Assembly (NCBI RefSeq): GCF_000142905.1
Contig: NW_013657648.1
Location: 1 to 64,000 of the forward strand
Direction: 5' to 3'
Origin: Thecamonas trahens ATCC 50062
Taxonomy: Eukaryota; Apusozoa; Apusomonadida; Apusomonadidae
Length of the DNA stretch: 64,000 bases
Shown here piece by piece: positions 53,121 to 62,402 of this stretch. Position 1 is the first letter of the stretch. Every line of letters starts with the position of its first letter. Under the pieces are notes generated by a model that had not been told where the DNA came from, did not search any database, and saw only the letters and a list, made by a program, of their open reading frames with translations. Position numbers and translations under genes: made by a program.

Positions 53121-53346
53121 GGTGCGAGTGGAAGTGGGCAGGGGGGCGGTGGGGGGGGGTGGGAGGGGGCGGGGGGTGGGGCGGGGGAGGGAGAGGTGGT
53201 GGCGGTGGCGGGCGTGGCCGGGCCACGGCGGGGGGGGGGGGGGGGGATGGTGGGGATGGCGGAGAGGGGATGATGACATTGATTGTGTCTTTGACTGTGG
53301 TGGGGGTAGTAGTAGTAGTGGTGGTACAAGATCTGAAACTACATGC

Positions 53347-54170
53347 CTACATGCGCTGCAGCTCCTGGAGGCGGTTGATGAGGCCCTCGAGGACATCGTC
53401 TGAGCAAGCACGCTCTGTGAGCGAGGGGATGAGCGAGCGAGCTTCTGCCACAGAGCGAGGCATAAGATTGGCCATGGCCGCCAGCTGAACAGGCTCGAGG
53501 CCGGCCTGCTCGAGCATGGTCCGGGTGTCCATGATCGACTGCATCTCGGTGATGTGGTTGAACCGCTGCGCATACTCGAGCGTCTTGAGGAACGTGCTGT
53601 CCGCGCCCACCCACCACCGTAGCCCCACAGCAACAGAGCCAAGTAGAAGAGCATCATGTGAGTCCACGCGATGCCCGGTCACGACACGTCCGCCATGGCC
53701 GTACCCACTGAGGAGGGGCAGCATACACCACCATGGGCAACTTCAACACACTATTTCCTTCCCCATGACCATGACCATGACCATGACCATGACCATGACC
53801 ATGACCATGACCATGGCCATGACCATGACCATACCCATGAATATACCCATGTCCATGCCCACCACCCCACAACTGCTCCCCTCCTCTCCTAGGGGGATCA
53901 CCCCCCTCCCTCCCTCCCCCCCCCCCCCCTCCCCCCCCCCACACACACAGCCACAACCCCTCCACCCCCCACCCCATACCCCCATCCACCCACCCACGGT
54001 ACGTACTCCTTCAGACCCTCGCTGGTGGTCCCTGCGCGAAGAGCCTCCTCATGGGCATCGGCCTGCTGCTTCAGAACAGTGGCCACTTCGGCAAGCATGA
54101 GGCAGTCGGCCTCGGCAAAGTCGGCGCCAAAGGCACGCATAGCCGCACTGCTGCCCTCTCCGCTCGCCAT
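53347..54170 (-). CDS. POLR2D: RNA polymerase II subunit RPB4 (two exons)
   Basis: Exon 1 is 54170-54007 and exon 2 is 53596-53347; together they make 137 residues (animals about 142). The donor is GTACGT and the acceptor GGACAG, joined in phase at GLKD. The protein contains the RPB4 HRDC-like helices: FAEADCLMLAEVATVL in exon 1 and TFLKTLEYAQRFNHI, then ELACLANL-like QLAAMANLMPRSVAEARSLIPSL in exon 2. RPB4 pairs with RPB7 to form the Pol II stalk. The 410-bp intron is mostly CCATGA hexamers and C-runs. Confidence 0.9.
53763..53841. repeat. (CCATGA)n repeat in the RPB4 intron
   Basis: About twelve tandem CCATGA units, slightly degenerate at the end, lie inside the RPB4 intron. Confidence 0.9.
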
Positions 54171-54455
54171 GGTGGGTAGAGCGGGTGGGTTGGTGGGAGG
54201 AGGGGGGCGGGGGGGAGGGGGGGAGTTGGGTGGCGTGCTGCCGCAGCCGTGCGTTGGCTAGGCAGAGCGGGGGCGGGTGTGCTGGACTGCGACTCGCCCG
54301 GCGCTGGCCAGTTCGATGCCCAACACTCTCGCTCTCTCACCCATTCTGTGCCCACATGTCAATACGCCAGCCTCGGCAACAGGATATTCAGATGTGGGCT
54401 GTTCTTTTGATGATGGCTACGAGGAGGGGGGGGGGGACATATCACGGACGGATCG

Positions 54456-56018
54456 TCACCGCGTTGATGACGAGAAGAACGAATACGACGAGGCAGAGTC
54501 GTCTTGGGGAGAGCCGGACGACGATGTCCATGATGACGATGATGATGAGGACGATGATGACGACTCGTCGTCGGATGTGCTCGACATTGACACAGAGAGC
54601 AGGGTGGCCCAGGTCTGCGAGGGACCGACCAGCTGCTCGTACGAGTCGGAGAGACTCCCGTCCGCCATCGACTCGGACCCGCTCGACGAGCTGGACGACG
54701 ACGGGACAGAGTTCGCGGCTCGCAGCGCGCCAAGCGTGAGCACGAGCAGATCGCGCTGGAACCTGTTCTTTGCCACAAGCGGCAGGTGGGTGCTCGCATC
54801 GACAGCCAGCTCCATGTCGACGTCACCGACATAGGCGACAGCCATGTGGCTGTTGAGCTCGGCCCGGGCGAGGCGAGCGGCGCAGAGCTCACGGCGAGTG
54901 GTCGGCCGGTCGCGCGTGGTGTGCGGAACAGCAAGTACGTCCATTTTGGCGCGATCAAGCCGAAGGACAACCTCGGCGTGAACGGGCGAGTAGAGCCGAA
55001 ACTCGGCGTGCCCCCGCGCGACGAGCTTGTCCACCGTCCTGCCCATGACCGGCTCGACGGTGACGCGCCCGAGCGACCGCAACACCAGCGGTGCAGCAGC
55101 CTGGCTGCCGTCGCTCTCCCACCGCGGCGTGACTACAGCCTCGAGATAGCTCCCGACGTCCAGCGCTGTTGGTGCGTACTGCGGCCCGATCGCGCCCTGA
55201 ATGACCACGCTCTTGCTAGCTCCTGTCGTACGGCGAGCTGCACGCCGCCATACGATGTCCATCTGCCACCGCACATCCCCACCCAGCGGGACAACCTCGA
55301 CCTCGGACGCAGTGTCAAGCACGCCCACAATGGCTCCGCCGTCATATCCCACGTCTGCTACCGTTCTTGACCGGCGCTGTGACCGTGGCCGCGACCGGCG
55401 CCGTGACCGCGACCGTGGCCGCGACTGTGACCGCGAGCCCACAGCTGTCGACGAGCGAGACAGCGATCGCTCGCCACGGCTCGACCCCTCGCCACGACTC
55501 GCCTCCCTGCCACGACTCGTCCCCCGATGGCTGTCCGTGCACTGGCTGGGCCCGGCACCCAGGCTCCAGCCGTCCGTCCACGACGCGTCCCAGACCGAGG
55601 CCTCGCCCCAACGCCTCCCGCCCAGACCAGTGGCACTCTCAGCCAGAGCCACAGTCTCGTGAGCGCCAGGCGGTGGTAAGGAACGTCCCCGCTCAGCCCG
55701 CTCAGCCCTGTCGGCCTCATCTGCCCGCTCCAGCCTCCTGCCTCGGCTCCTGCTCCTGCTCCTGCTCCTGCTCATACTCCTGCGTACGCTCGTGGTCGAG
55801 CGCCTCCTCCCCCCCAAGCCGGACTCCCTACCACCCACAGGCATGCCCAAACTCGTCGCCCAAACCGCAGGCTGTCTCTGCCATGGCTGCTGGCGGCTCT
55901 GTGGCGATCGGTGCAGCGGAGGTCGAACAAGCGCCCCGGACGACGTCGCCCACATGCCGCCGTTGGCGCAGTTGAGTGGTGGCGCCTGAGCGGCAACAGG
56001 CAGGAGCGTACAAGGCAT
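54456..56018 (-). CDS. Arg/Ser-rich protein with an AIR9 (A9)-like domain
   Basis: This encodes up to 520 residues from ATG 56018; later in-frame ATGs make the start uncertain. The N-terminal half is rich in RS, SR and RE dipeptides. A central globular part includes VVIQGAIGPQYAPTALDVG and YLEAVVTPRWESDG, the layout of the A9 repeat of AIR9-type microtubule-associated proteins (Y-P-T-xx-D-V-G, then P-x-x-x-DG). A second conserved-looking block (HAEFRLYSPVHAEVVLRL) follows. The tail is Ser/Asp-rich. The start is only 31 bp after the HSP70 stop on the same strand. Confidence 0.55.
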   Translation of the reverse strand: MPCTLLPVAAQAPPLNCANGGMWATSSGALVRPPLHRSPQSRQQPWQRQPAVWATSLGMPVGGRESGLGGRRRSTTSVRRSMSRSRSRSRSRGRRLERADEADRAERAERGRSLPPPGAHETVALAESATGLGGRRWGEASVWDASWTDGWSLGAGPSQCTDSHRGTSRGREASRGEGSSRGERSLSRSSTAVGSRSQSRPRSRSRRRSRPRSQRRSRTVADVGYDGGAIVGVLDTASEVEVVPLGGDVRWQMDIVWRRAARRTTGASKSVVIQGAIGPQYAPTALDVGSYLEAVVTPRWESDGSQAAAPLVLRSLGRVTVEPVMGRTVDKLVARGHAEFRLYSPVHAEVVLRLDRAKMDVLAVPHTTRDRPTTRRELCAARLARAELNSHMAVAYVGDVDMELAVDASTHLPLVAKNRFQRDLLVLTLGALRAANSVPSSSSSSSGSESMADGSLSDSYEQLVGPSQTWATLLSVSMSSTSDDESSSSSSSSSSSWTSSSGSPQDDSASSYSFFSSSTR

Positions 56019-56048
56019 ACATGTGGCCAAAAGGTGGTATCATTTACC

Positions 56049-58025
56049 TCAGTCGATCTCCTCGATGGTCGGCTCGCCAGATCCGCCCGGAGCAGCGGCA
56101 CCGCCCGTCGGCATGCCGCCGGGCATGCCACCAGGCATGCCGCCCGGCATGCCGCCCGGAGCACCGCCGGCGGCACCAGCAGCCTGGGCAGCCTTCTGGA
56201 TGATCGGGTTGGCGACGCCCTCGAGATCCTTCTGCTGATGCTCGAACTCCTCCTTCTCGGCCTCCTGGTTCGAGTCGAGCCACGAGATGACCTCGTCGAT
56301 CTTGGCGTTGAGCGTGGTCTTGTCGGCCTCGGGGATGGAGAGCTTGTCGTCGCGGAGGGTGGAGCGGAGCGAGTACGCGTAGTTCTCGAGACCGTTGCGC
56401 GCCTCGACCTTCTGGCGGACCTTCTCGTCGTCGGCCGCGTACTTTTCGGCCTCGGAGACCATGCGCTCGATCTCCTCCTTGGAGAGGCGGCCAGACTCGT
56501 TCTTGATCTGGATCTTGTTGATGTTGCCGGTCGACTTCTCCTGGGCCGACACGTTGAGGATGCCGTTGGCGTCAATGTCAAAGACAACCTCGATCTGCGG
56601 CTGGCCGCGCGGCATCGGCGGGATGCCGGTCAGCTCGAACTTGCCGAGCAGGTTGTTGTCCTTGGTCTGCGCCCGCTCGCCCTCAAACACCTGGATGAGG
56701 ACACCAGGCTGGTTGTCCGAGTACGTCGAGAACGTCTGGGTCTTCTTGGTCGGGATCGTCGTGTTGCGCGGGATGAGCTTGGTCATCACGCCACCGGCGG
56801 TCTCCAGGCCAAGCGAGAGCGGCGTGACGTCGAGGAGGAGCAGGTCGTTGAGCTTGCCGGTATCGTCGTGGTCGCCCGAGAGAATGGCGGCCTGGACGGC
56901 GGCACCGTAGGCAACGGCCTCATCCGGGTTGATCGACTTGCACGGCTCCTTGCCCGAGAAGTAGTCCGAGAGCAGCTTCTGGACCCGCGGGATGCGGGTC
57001 GAGCCACCCACGAGCACAATCTCGTGGATCTCAGACTTGGACAGGCCCGAGTCCGAGATGGCGCGCTCCACAGGCTCGAGGCACTTGCGGAAGAGGTCCT
57101 GGTTGAGCTCCTCAAACCGAGCCCGGGTGATCGAGGTGTAAAAGTCGATGCCCTCAAAGAGCGAGTCAATCTCGATCGACGCGTTGGTCGACGACGAGAG
57201 CGTGCGCTTCGCGCGCTCGCACGCCGTGCGGAGCCGGCGCATCGCGCGGACGTTGCCCGAGATGTCCTTCTTGTGCTTGCGCTTGAACTCACGCACAAAG
57301 TGGTCGACAAGGCGGTTGTCAAAGTCCTCGCCGCCAAGGTGGGTGTCACCGGCAGTCGACTTGACCTCAAAGATGCCGTCCTCGATGGTGAGGACGGAAA
57401 CGTCAAAGGTACCGCCACCCAGATCAAAGATGAGCACGTTCTTCTCGCCGCCCTTCTGGTCGAGGCCGTACGCGATCGCGGCCGCCGTCGGCTCGTTAAT
57501 GATGCGCAGGACGTTGAGGCCGGCAATGGTGCCGGCGTCCTTGGTCGCCTGACGCTGCGAGTCGTTAAAGTACGCAGGCACCGTGATGACCGCGTTGCCC
57601 ACGTCCGTCCCGAGGTACGCCTCCGCCACCTGCTTCATCTTGGTCAGCACCATCGACGAGATCTCCTCCGGCGAGAACGTCTTGCTCTCGCCCTGGTACT
57701 CGACCTGGATCATCGGCTTGCCCGCCTTATCCACAACCGCAAACGGCCAGTGCGCCTTGTCAGACTGCACCGCCGGGTCCGAGTACTCGCGCCCAATGAG
57801 CCGCTTGGCGTCGAACACCGTGTTGCGCGGGTTCATCGCCGTCTGCAGCTTGGCAGCGTCGCCGATCAGCCGCTCAGAGTCGGTAAACGCCACATACGAC
57901 GGCGTCGTCCGGTTACCCTGGTCGTTGGCGATAATCTCCACACGATCGTTGCGCCACACGCCGACGCACGAGTACGTCGTTCCGAGGTCAATGCCCACAG
58001 AAGCTCCGTTGTTCTTAGCAGCCAT
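56049..58025 (-). CDS. Cytosolic HSP70 chaperone
   Basis: This encodes 658 residues without introns, from ATG 58025. All HSP70 signatures are intact: [69 protein letters not shown], the substrate domain ([20 protein letters not shown]) and a GGMP-repeat tail ending TIEEID, which binds TPR co-chaperones and marks the nucleocytosolic class. It refolds and holds client proteins using ATP. A heat-shock element and TATA-like box lie about 110-145 bp upstream of the ATG, so it is probably heat-inducible; lack of introns fits that. Confidence 0.97.
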   Translation of the reverse strand: MAAKNNGASVGIDLGTTYSCVGVWRNDRVEIIANDQGNRTTPSYVAFTDSERLIGDAAKLQTAMNPRNTVFDAKRLIGREYSDPAVQSDKAHWPFAVVDKAGKPMIQVEYQGESKTFSPEEISSMVLTKMKQVAEAYLGTDVGNAVITVPAYFNDSQRQATKDAGTIAGLNVLRIINEPTAAAIAYGLDQKGGEKNVLIFDLGGGTFDVSVLTIEDGIFEVKSTAGDTHLGGEDFDNRLVDHFVREFKRKHKKDISGNVRAMRRLRTACERAKRTLSSSTNASIEIDSLFEGIDFYTSITRARFEELNQDLFRKCLEPVERAISDSGLSKSEIHEIVLVGGSTRIPRVQKLLSDYFSGKEPCKSINPDEAVAYGAAVQAAILSGDHDDTGKLNDLLLLDVTPLSLGLETAGGVMTKLIPRNTTIPTKKTQTFSTYSDNQPGVLIQVFEGERAQTKDNNLLGKFELTGIPPMPRGQPQIEVVFDIDANGILNVSAQEKSTGNINKIQIKNESGRLSKEEIERMVSEAEKYAADDEKVRQKVEARNGLENYAYSLRSTLRDDKLSIPEADKTTLNAKIDEVISWLDSNQEAEKEEFEHQQKDLEGVANPIIQKAAQAAGAAGGAPGGMPGGMPGGMPGGMPTGGAAAPGGSGEPTIEEID

Positions 58026-58132
58026 GGTTTCTTGTGTTGTTGTTGTTTGTTACTCTCTTGCTTTCAGTAGCTCCGATGAGTTGGTTGTTGCTTGCTGTCT
58101 GGCTCGCCCTGCACCCCCTCGAAATTCCGTCG

Positions 58133-58141
58133 CATTTTATG
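58133..58141 (-). promoter_or_regulatory. TATA-like box of HSP70
   Basis: CATAAAATG on the minus strand lies about 108 bp upstream of the HSP70 ATG and just downstream of the heat-shock element, in the expected order. Confidence 0.4.
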
Positions 58142-58156
58142 CCCGCCGACGTGAAC

Positions 58157-58170
58157 CTTCTTGAAAATCC
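58157..58170 (-). promoter_or_regulatory. Heat-shock element upstream of HSP70
   Basis: The sequence CTTCTTGAAAATCC contains TTCnnGAAnnTCC, two perfect and one near-perfect alternating HSF pentamers. It lies about 130-145 bp upstream of the HSP70 start. HSF trimers bind three or more such units. Confidence 0.55.
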
Positions 58171-58180
58171 GGAGTGAAGC

Positions 58181-58780
58181 ACCGGGTCGCGGCTACCTTC
58201 TGCGCCCTGCCCTGCTGGTATTCAGCCACCCATGCCTTTCCAAACACCATGTTATACTCGCCAGTACTTGCTCTACACATCCCTCTGCTCCATTATTCTT
58301 TGCTAGGTCACTATCTCCCGTAAAGCCCCAGTTTCCAGCTCCCCAGCAAGATGCGAGCCTGCATCACGAAATTGGGCCATGTTTCATGAAGCCTTCCGCC
58401 TCCCCTCCCCCCTCCATCTCCCCACACCTCCATCTACCTGCTTCATCCTCATCTCCCCTCCCACCACTTTTTACATCAGCTGTGTGCAACAGTCTTGCCC
58501 ACCCCACATCACCCTCAGCCCCTCCCCTCTCCTTCCACCAGTGTATTCCACCCACCCTCGCCTGGCCGCGGCGATGCCACACACGACGCGCAGAGCCGGT
58601 CCCAACCTCATCTCGACGCGAAACACGTCCCTCCAAATATTTTATCAATTTCTCAACCAACACCCCCCACTCCCTCCGCCTCCACCGTGACCCTCCTTGC
58701 CCCGCTGCTGTCGGCACTCTCTCCCCGTCAACGGAGTCGCCTCCTCGCTGCGCACCCCACACTCCACCCTTGGCAACGCC
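58181..58780. other. Intergenic, pyrimidine-rich
   Basis: The far promoter of HSP70 and the promoter of the next plus-strand gene must lie here. The top strand is rich in CCCTCC and CCACC words. An open frame that enters the next gene from 58697 starts with TTG only. No separate gene was recognised. Confidence 0.4.
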
Positions 58781-61700
58781 ATGCCGAGACGTGGAGCACT
58801 ACGAGAGCGGGAACTGGCACATGTCCAGCTCCGCGGCCCGGGAGGGCGTGCCACCGAGCACGCGCTCTGCCTCTGGATCACGTCCGTTGTGACGTCTCGG
58901 CACCCGCGAGTCACTTCGCTGGGCCAGCTCGCCGACTCAATGGCACTGGCCCAGACCACGGCTCAACTCATCCCATCGTACAAGGTCTTCTACGTCCATG
59001 GGAATGGGAGGGAGTTTCCACTCTCCGTCCCTCCCGTGGGTGCCCGGGCCGCTCGTCGCAACCTTCGCCTCCTGGCTGATCTCTGGGACGAGTACACCGG
59101 CTCGTTCACAGCCACAGCTCCCTTTCCGCCGCCCTCGCATCCGCTCGCCCACTCGGTCCCTACCTCGGCTACGAACTCGATCACCGACTACTCGTCATCA
59201 TCGCCGTCGTCATCTGCCTCCAGTGACGACAACAGCGACATCAAGCCGCAGACCCGTCGCAAGCCAAAGCCCAGCTCCAAGCCCAGCTCCAAGCCCGGTT
59301 CCAAGTCCAAGTCCAAGTCTAGGTCCAGCGCCAAGCACACCACCAAATCCAAGCGCGCCAACAAAGCATCAGGCTCCTCACTGAGAGGATCCTCGAAGCA
59401 GCCTGTCAAGCCGGACAAGCCAGACAAGTCGGATGAGTCCAAGCAGCGGAAGCGGAGCCGCAAGGGCAAGCACCGCCCCCGTCGCTCGCAGCGCATCCTG
59501 CGCCTCCTGCCCCTTCCGACCTTGCCGCCGCTCGACGTCGAGCCACACGCAGTTGCCGCCGGTGAGCCACGCGCCGTTGCCGCTGCCGTATTTGGCATAG
59601 CCATGCGCCACTACGCCACGTCGCTCCCGATCCCGCTGGCGCCGAACCTCGCCCACGACGCCGCGCTGGCTGACGCCTTTATGGTCGGCGTCGCCGCGTT
59701 TATCTCGGACCTGATATCCGACGCACTACCTGTGCTCGCTGATGCTGGCATTCCACCGCCTACCTTGCCACTGGTTGACACCGGGCGTGCGGTCGCTGAC
59801 GGCGGTGCGCTGCTAGCGCTCATTGTTGCCGCCCCCGGCTCGGCAGCCTCGCTCGATCTTGCCGCTGTCGCCACCGCCGAGCCGCACCGCCGGGTTGGCA
59901 TGGCGCTCAAGACTGCCTTTGACACCTGGTCCGTCCCTGCCCTCCTCCGTTCTGCCGACTGGCTCGCTGCCTCGGCCCCGCTCGTCAACGCTCTCTACCT
60001 CTGCATGGTTGCCGAGTTGGCGTTTGGCGCCCCACCACACCTGCATCCTGCTGACGTTGTCGCCTTTGCCGCCCTTCGGACCGAGGTCGATGCCCTCCGT
60101 GCTGCTGCCTCTGACCCGACTTTGGCCGACGGCTCGGAGCCAGGCTCCGAGCCCGAGCCGGAGCCGGGGCCGCCGGAGCGCATCAGCCCTGTCGTCCGCA
60201 CCCTCGATGACCTCGCATCGCAGCTCCGATCCAAGGCTCTCAGCGGCCTCGGCGCCCGTGCTCCGCCCTCGGTCCGGAGGCTCTTGGCCTTGGAGTCGCA
60301 AGTTACCACCGCCAAGCTCCGCATGATGCTCGCTGTTGCCGAGGGTGTTGCCGGCAAAGCCGTCGTTCGCGATGCTCTCGCGGCTGCCGCTGAATCCGCC
60401 GCTCTTACTGATGACTCTAAGCCGCGAGGCGGCGGGGGCAAAACCTCGACCCAAAAAGCCGCCCGCTCCCGATCGGGTGGGCCTGCGACTCCAGCCGCAC
60501 CACCCGAGATCAGCGATACCGCCGCGGCCCGATTTCGTGCCGCAAGTCTTGTGTCATCGTTTGCCGCTGTCGAGCCGCTTGCGCTGCAAACTGTTCAGCT
60601 CAGCCGTGCTGCCCACCACCTCGCCACCCGGGTGGCCGATGCCGAGACGCGGACGGCTCGGCTGACGGGCGTCCTCGCGACGCGCGCTCACGCCACGGCG
60701 CCGCTCGAGCAGCAGCTCTCGCGCGTTCTTGGTCGCCACACCTGCTTTGTCACTGCCGCGCCCTCACCCGGCACCCGCTCGCCCAAGGAGACTGCGCAAG
60801 CCGCGCAGGGCCGCGTCATGGCGCGGTCGGCATCGGGCTCACTCACTGTTGTCGCCCTCGAGGTCATTGGCGCCGCTCCGCTCCTTGCCGCCTTTGGCGA
60901 TGTCATGCACGAGGCGCTTGCCACGCTCGAGGTCCACATCGACCGCCTCCGCCGCCTCTTGCACGGCCAGCTCGAGGCTGCATCCGGCCCGTACTACACT
61001 CTCTCCTTCTCACACCCCGGCGCTGCTGTCGTCTTTGCCCTCCGACTTCATACCGCCCTCACGACCGCTACGTGGCCGCCCCCGATTGCTGACGTGGCCA
61101 ATCCGTTCACGGCACCAGCTGGCCCAAGCGATGCCCGTGGCCAGCTTTGGGTAGCTGCCGGCATTGCTGACGGCTCTGTTACGCTCGCCCACACACAGGC
61201 GACAGGCGTTGCTTCCATCGGCGGCGAGACCGTAGCCGCTGCTGTTGCGCTCCGCGATGCCGCGCCCGGTGGCGCCACCTTTGTCACCGAAGCGCTCTCA
61301 CTCCAACTGGCAACGCTTGCGCACACCGCTGCACGCGAGACGTCCTCGCCAGCCCAAGCGCCGTCGCGCCCACCGGCGCAGTCGAAGTCCGGTGCTCGAG
61401 GCAAGCCAGGCCGCCGCAGTGATCGTGGATCACCGTCGCTCAAAGGCGGCTCGCGCTCGCGCGCGTCGCTTGCGCCCAAGCCTTCCAAGAGCCAGGTCGG
61501 TTTTACCGGTCCCGAGCGCGAGGAGCTCGCCGCCGCCGAGCTCGCGGTCGACCTCGCCGCGGCGAGCGTGCCTGGCGTCGGTCCGGTTTTTTCTCTCGCC
61601 GCTGCCAAGGCGCGTGTCCACGACGACGCACGAACCAGCGCCATCGCCGCCTCGCCCCACCTCTGGCGCGAGGCATGGACACTACTCCGCGCCCGCCACA

Positions 61701-62341
61701 CACCACGCGACTCGGATGTCAACCTAACCGAGACCCTCAAGGCTGCGACTGTCGCCGTCGAGTCCGACCTCGCCGCCGCCCGCGCCCGCCTTGCCGACCT
61801 CCGCACCCGCATCGCCGATCTCGAGACTAGCCTCGGCGACTGGCTGGACGTCACCGAGCCTGACCCGCCCGTTGACTCTGATCTCCTCTCCGGCGAGCCC
61901 GACCCCTCGCTTGTCCGGGCCCAGCTCTGGGTCGGTCGCACTCGTGTCGCACTTTCACGGCTTCGCGGCGAGCTCGACGACTTCCAGGCGCTCCCGCCGC
62001 ACACGCTCTCTGCCCTGCAGCGCACCCCGCCTGCGGTCCCAGACCCGCCGCCGCCGCGCCGCGCTCCGCCAGTGCCCGTAGCCGCCAGCCCTGATCCTGC
62101 CCCTCGCAGGCAACCTGCCACCACGTTCACCGCCTCCACCCTACCGCCGGCCCCCACCGCTCCCACTCGCCCTCACCCTCGCCGCTCTCCTCCGCCCCAT
62201 CACCGCCCGCCATCGCCGCCGGTCTCGAACGATCTGTGGGCAACACTCCCGCCCGCGCCGGCGTCGCGAGCCCGCCTCGAAGAGATGCGCCGCCGCAAGG
62301 GCGCACGCGTCCGCCTCTCCCCGATCAAACCTGTTGACTAG
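58781..62341 (+). CDS. CH/HOOK-like N-terminus plus degenerate class III cyclase domain
   Basis: This encodes about 1,186 residues from ATG 58781. Near residue 30 ALCLWITSVVTSRHPRVTSL and a following block ending IPSYKVF resemble the start of a calponin-homology or HOOK domain. A long basic Ser/Lys linker follows, then a helical region. At about 680-860 there is a fold-level resemblance to class III nucleotide cyclases: SLTVVALEVIGAAPLLAAFG, YYTLSFSHPGAAVVFALRL, and WVAAGIADGSVTLAHTQ, then ASIGGETVAAAVALRDAA. The metal-binding Asp positions look substituted (Glu and Ala), so it is probably catalytically dead. A coiled coil (ARARLADLRTRIADLETSL) and a proline-rich tail end the protein. Domain calls are by eye and tentative. 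Confidence 0.6.
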   Translation: MPRRGALRERELAHVQLRGPGGRATEHALCLWITSVVTSRHPRVTSLGQLADSMALAQTTAQLIPSYKVFYVHGNGREFPLSVPPVGARAARRNLRLLADLWDEYTGSFTATAPFPPPSHPLAHSVPTSATNSITDYSSSSPSSSASSDDNSDIKPQTRRKPKPSSKPSSKPGSKSKSKSRSSAKHTTKSKRANKASGSSLRGSSKQPVKPDKPDKSDESKQRKRSRKGKHRPRRSQRILRLLPLPTLPPLDVEPHAVAAGEPRAVAAAVFGIAMRHYATSLPIPLAPNLAHDAALADAFMVGVAAFISDLISDALPVLADAGIPPPTLPLVDTGRAVADGGALLALIVAAPGSAASLDLAAVATAEPHRRVGMALKTAFDTWSVPALLRSADWLAASAPLVNALYLCMVAELAFGAPPHLHPADVVAFAALRTEVDALRAAASDPTLADGSEPGSEPEPEPGPPERISPVVRTLDDLASQLRSKALSGLGARAPPSVRRLLALESQVTTAKLRMMLAVAEGVAGKAVVRDALAAAAESAALTDDSKPRGGGGKTSTQKAARSRSGGPATPAAPPEISDTAAARFRAASLVSSFAAVEPLALQTVQLSRAAHHLATRVADAETRTARLTGVLATRAHATAPLEQQLSRVLGRHTCFVTAAPSPGTRSPKETAQAAQGRVMARSASGSLTVVALEVIGAAPLLAAFGDVMHEALATLEVHIDRLRRLLHGQLEAASGPYYTLSFSHPGAAVVFALRLHTALTTATWPPPIADVANPFTAPAGPSDARGQLWVAAGIADGSVTLAHTQATGVASIGGETVAAAVALRDAAPGGATFVTEALSLQLATLAHTAARETSSPAQAPSRPPAQSKSGARGKPGRRSDRGSPSLKGGSRSRASLAPKPSKSQVGFTGPEREELAAAELAVDLAAASVPGVGPVFSLAAAKARVHDDARTSAIAASPHLWREAWTLLRARHTPRDSDVNLTETLKAATVAVESDLAAARARLADLRTRIADLETSLGDWLDVTEPDPPVDSDLLSGEPDPSLVRAQLWVGRTRVALSRLRGELDDFQALPPHTLSALQRTPPAVPDPPPPRRAPPVPVAASPDPAPRRQPATTFTASTLPPAPTAPTRPHPRRSPPPHHRPPSPPVSNDLWATLPPAPASRARLEEMRRRKGARVRLSPIKPVD

Positions 62342-62402
62342 CCGATGCTGCACCCGCGCGTGTGTGTCTCGCGTACAATGACCTTCACTCTCTTCAAACA
62401 CA

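Noticed and set aside
55911..58070. 719-codon plus-strand open frame opposite HSP70
   Set aside because: It is an antisense shadow of a highly biased, GC-rich HSP70 gene; its translation is Arg/Leu/Asp-rich with no domain, while the minus strand is unmistakable HSP70.
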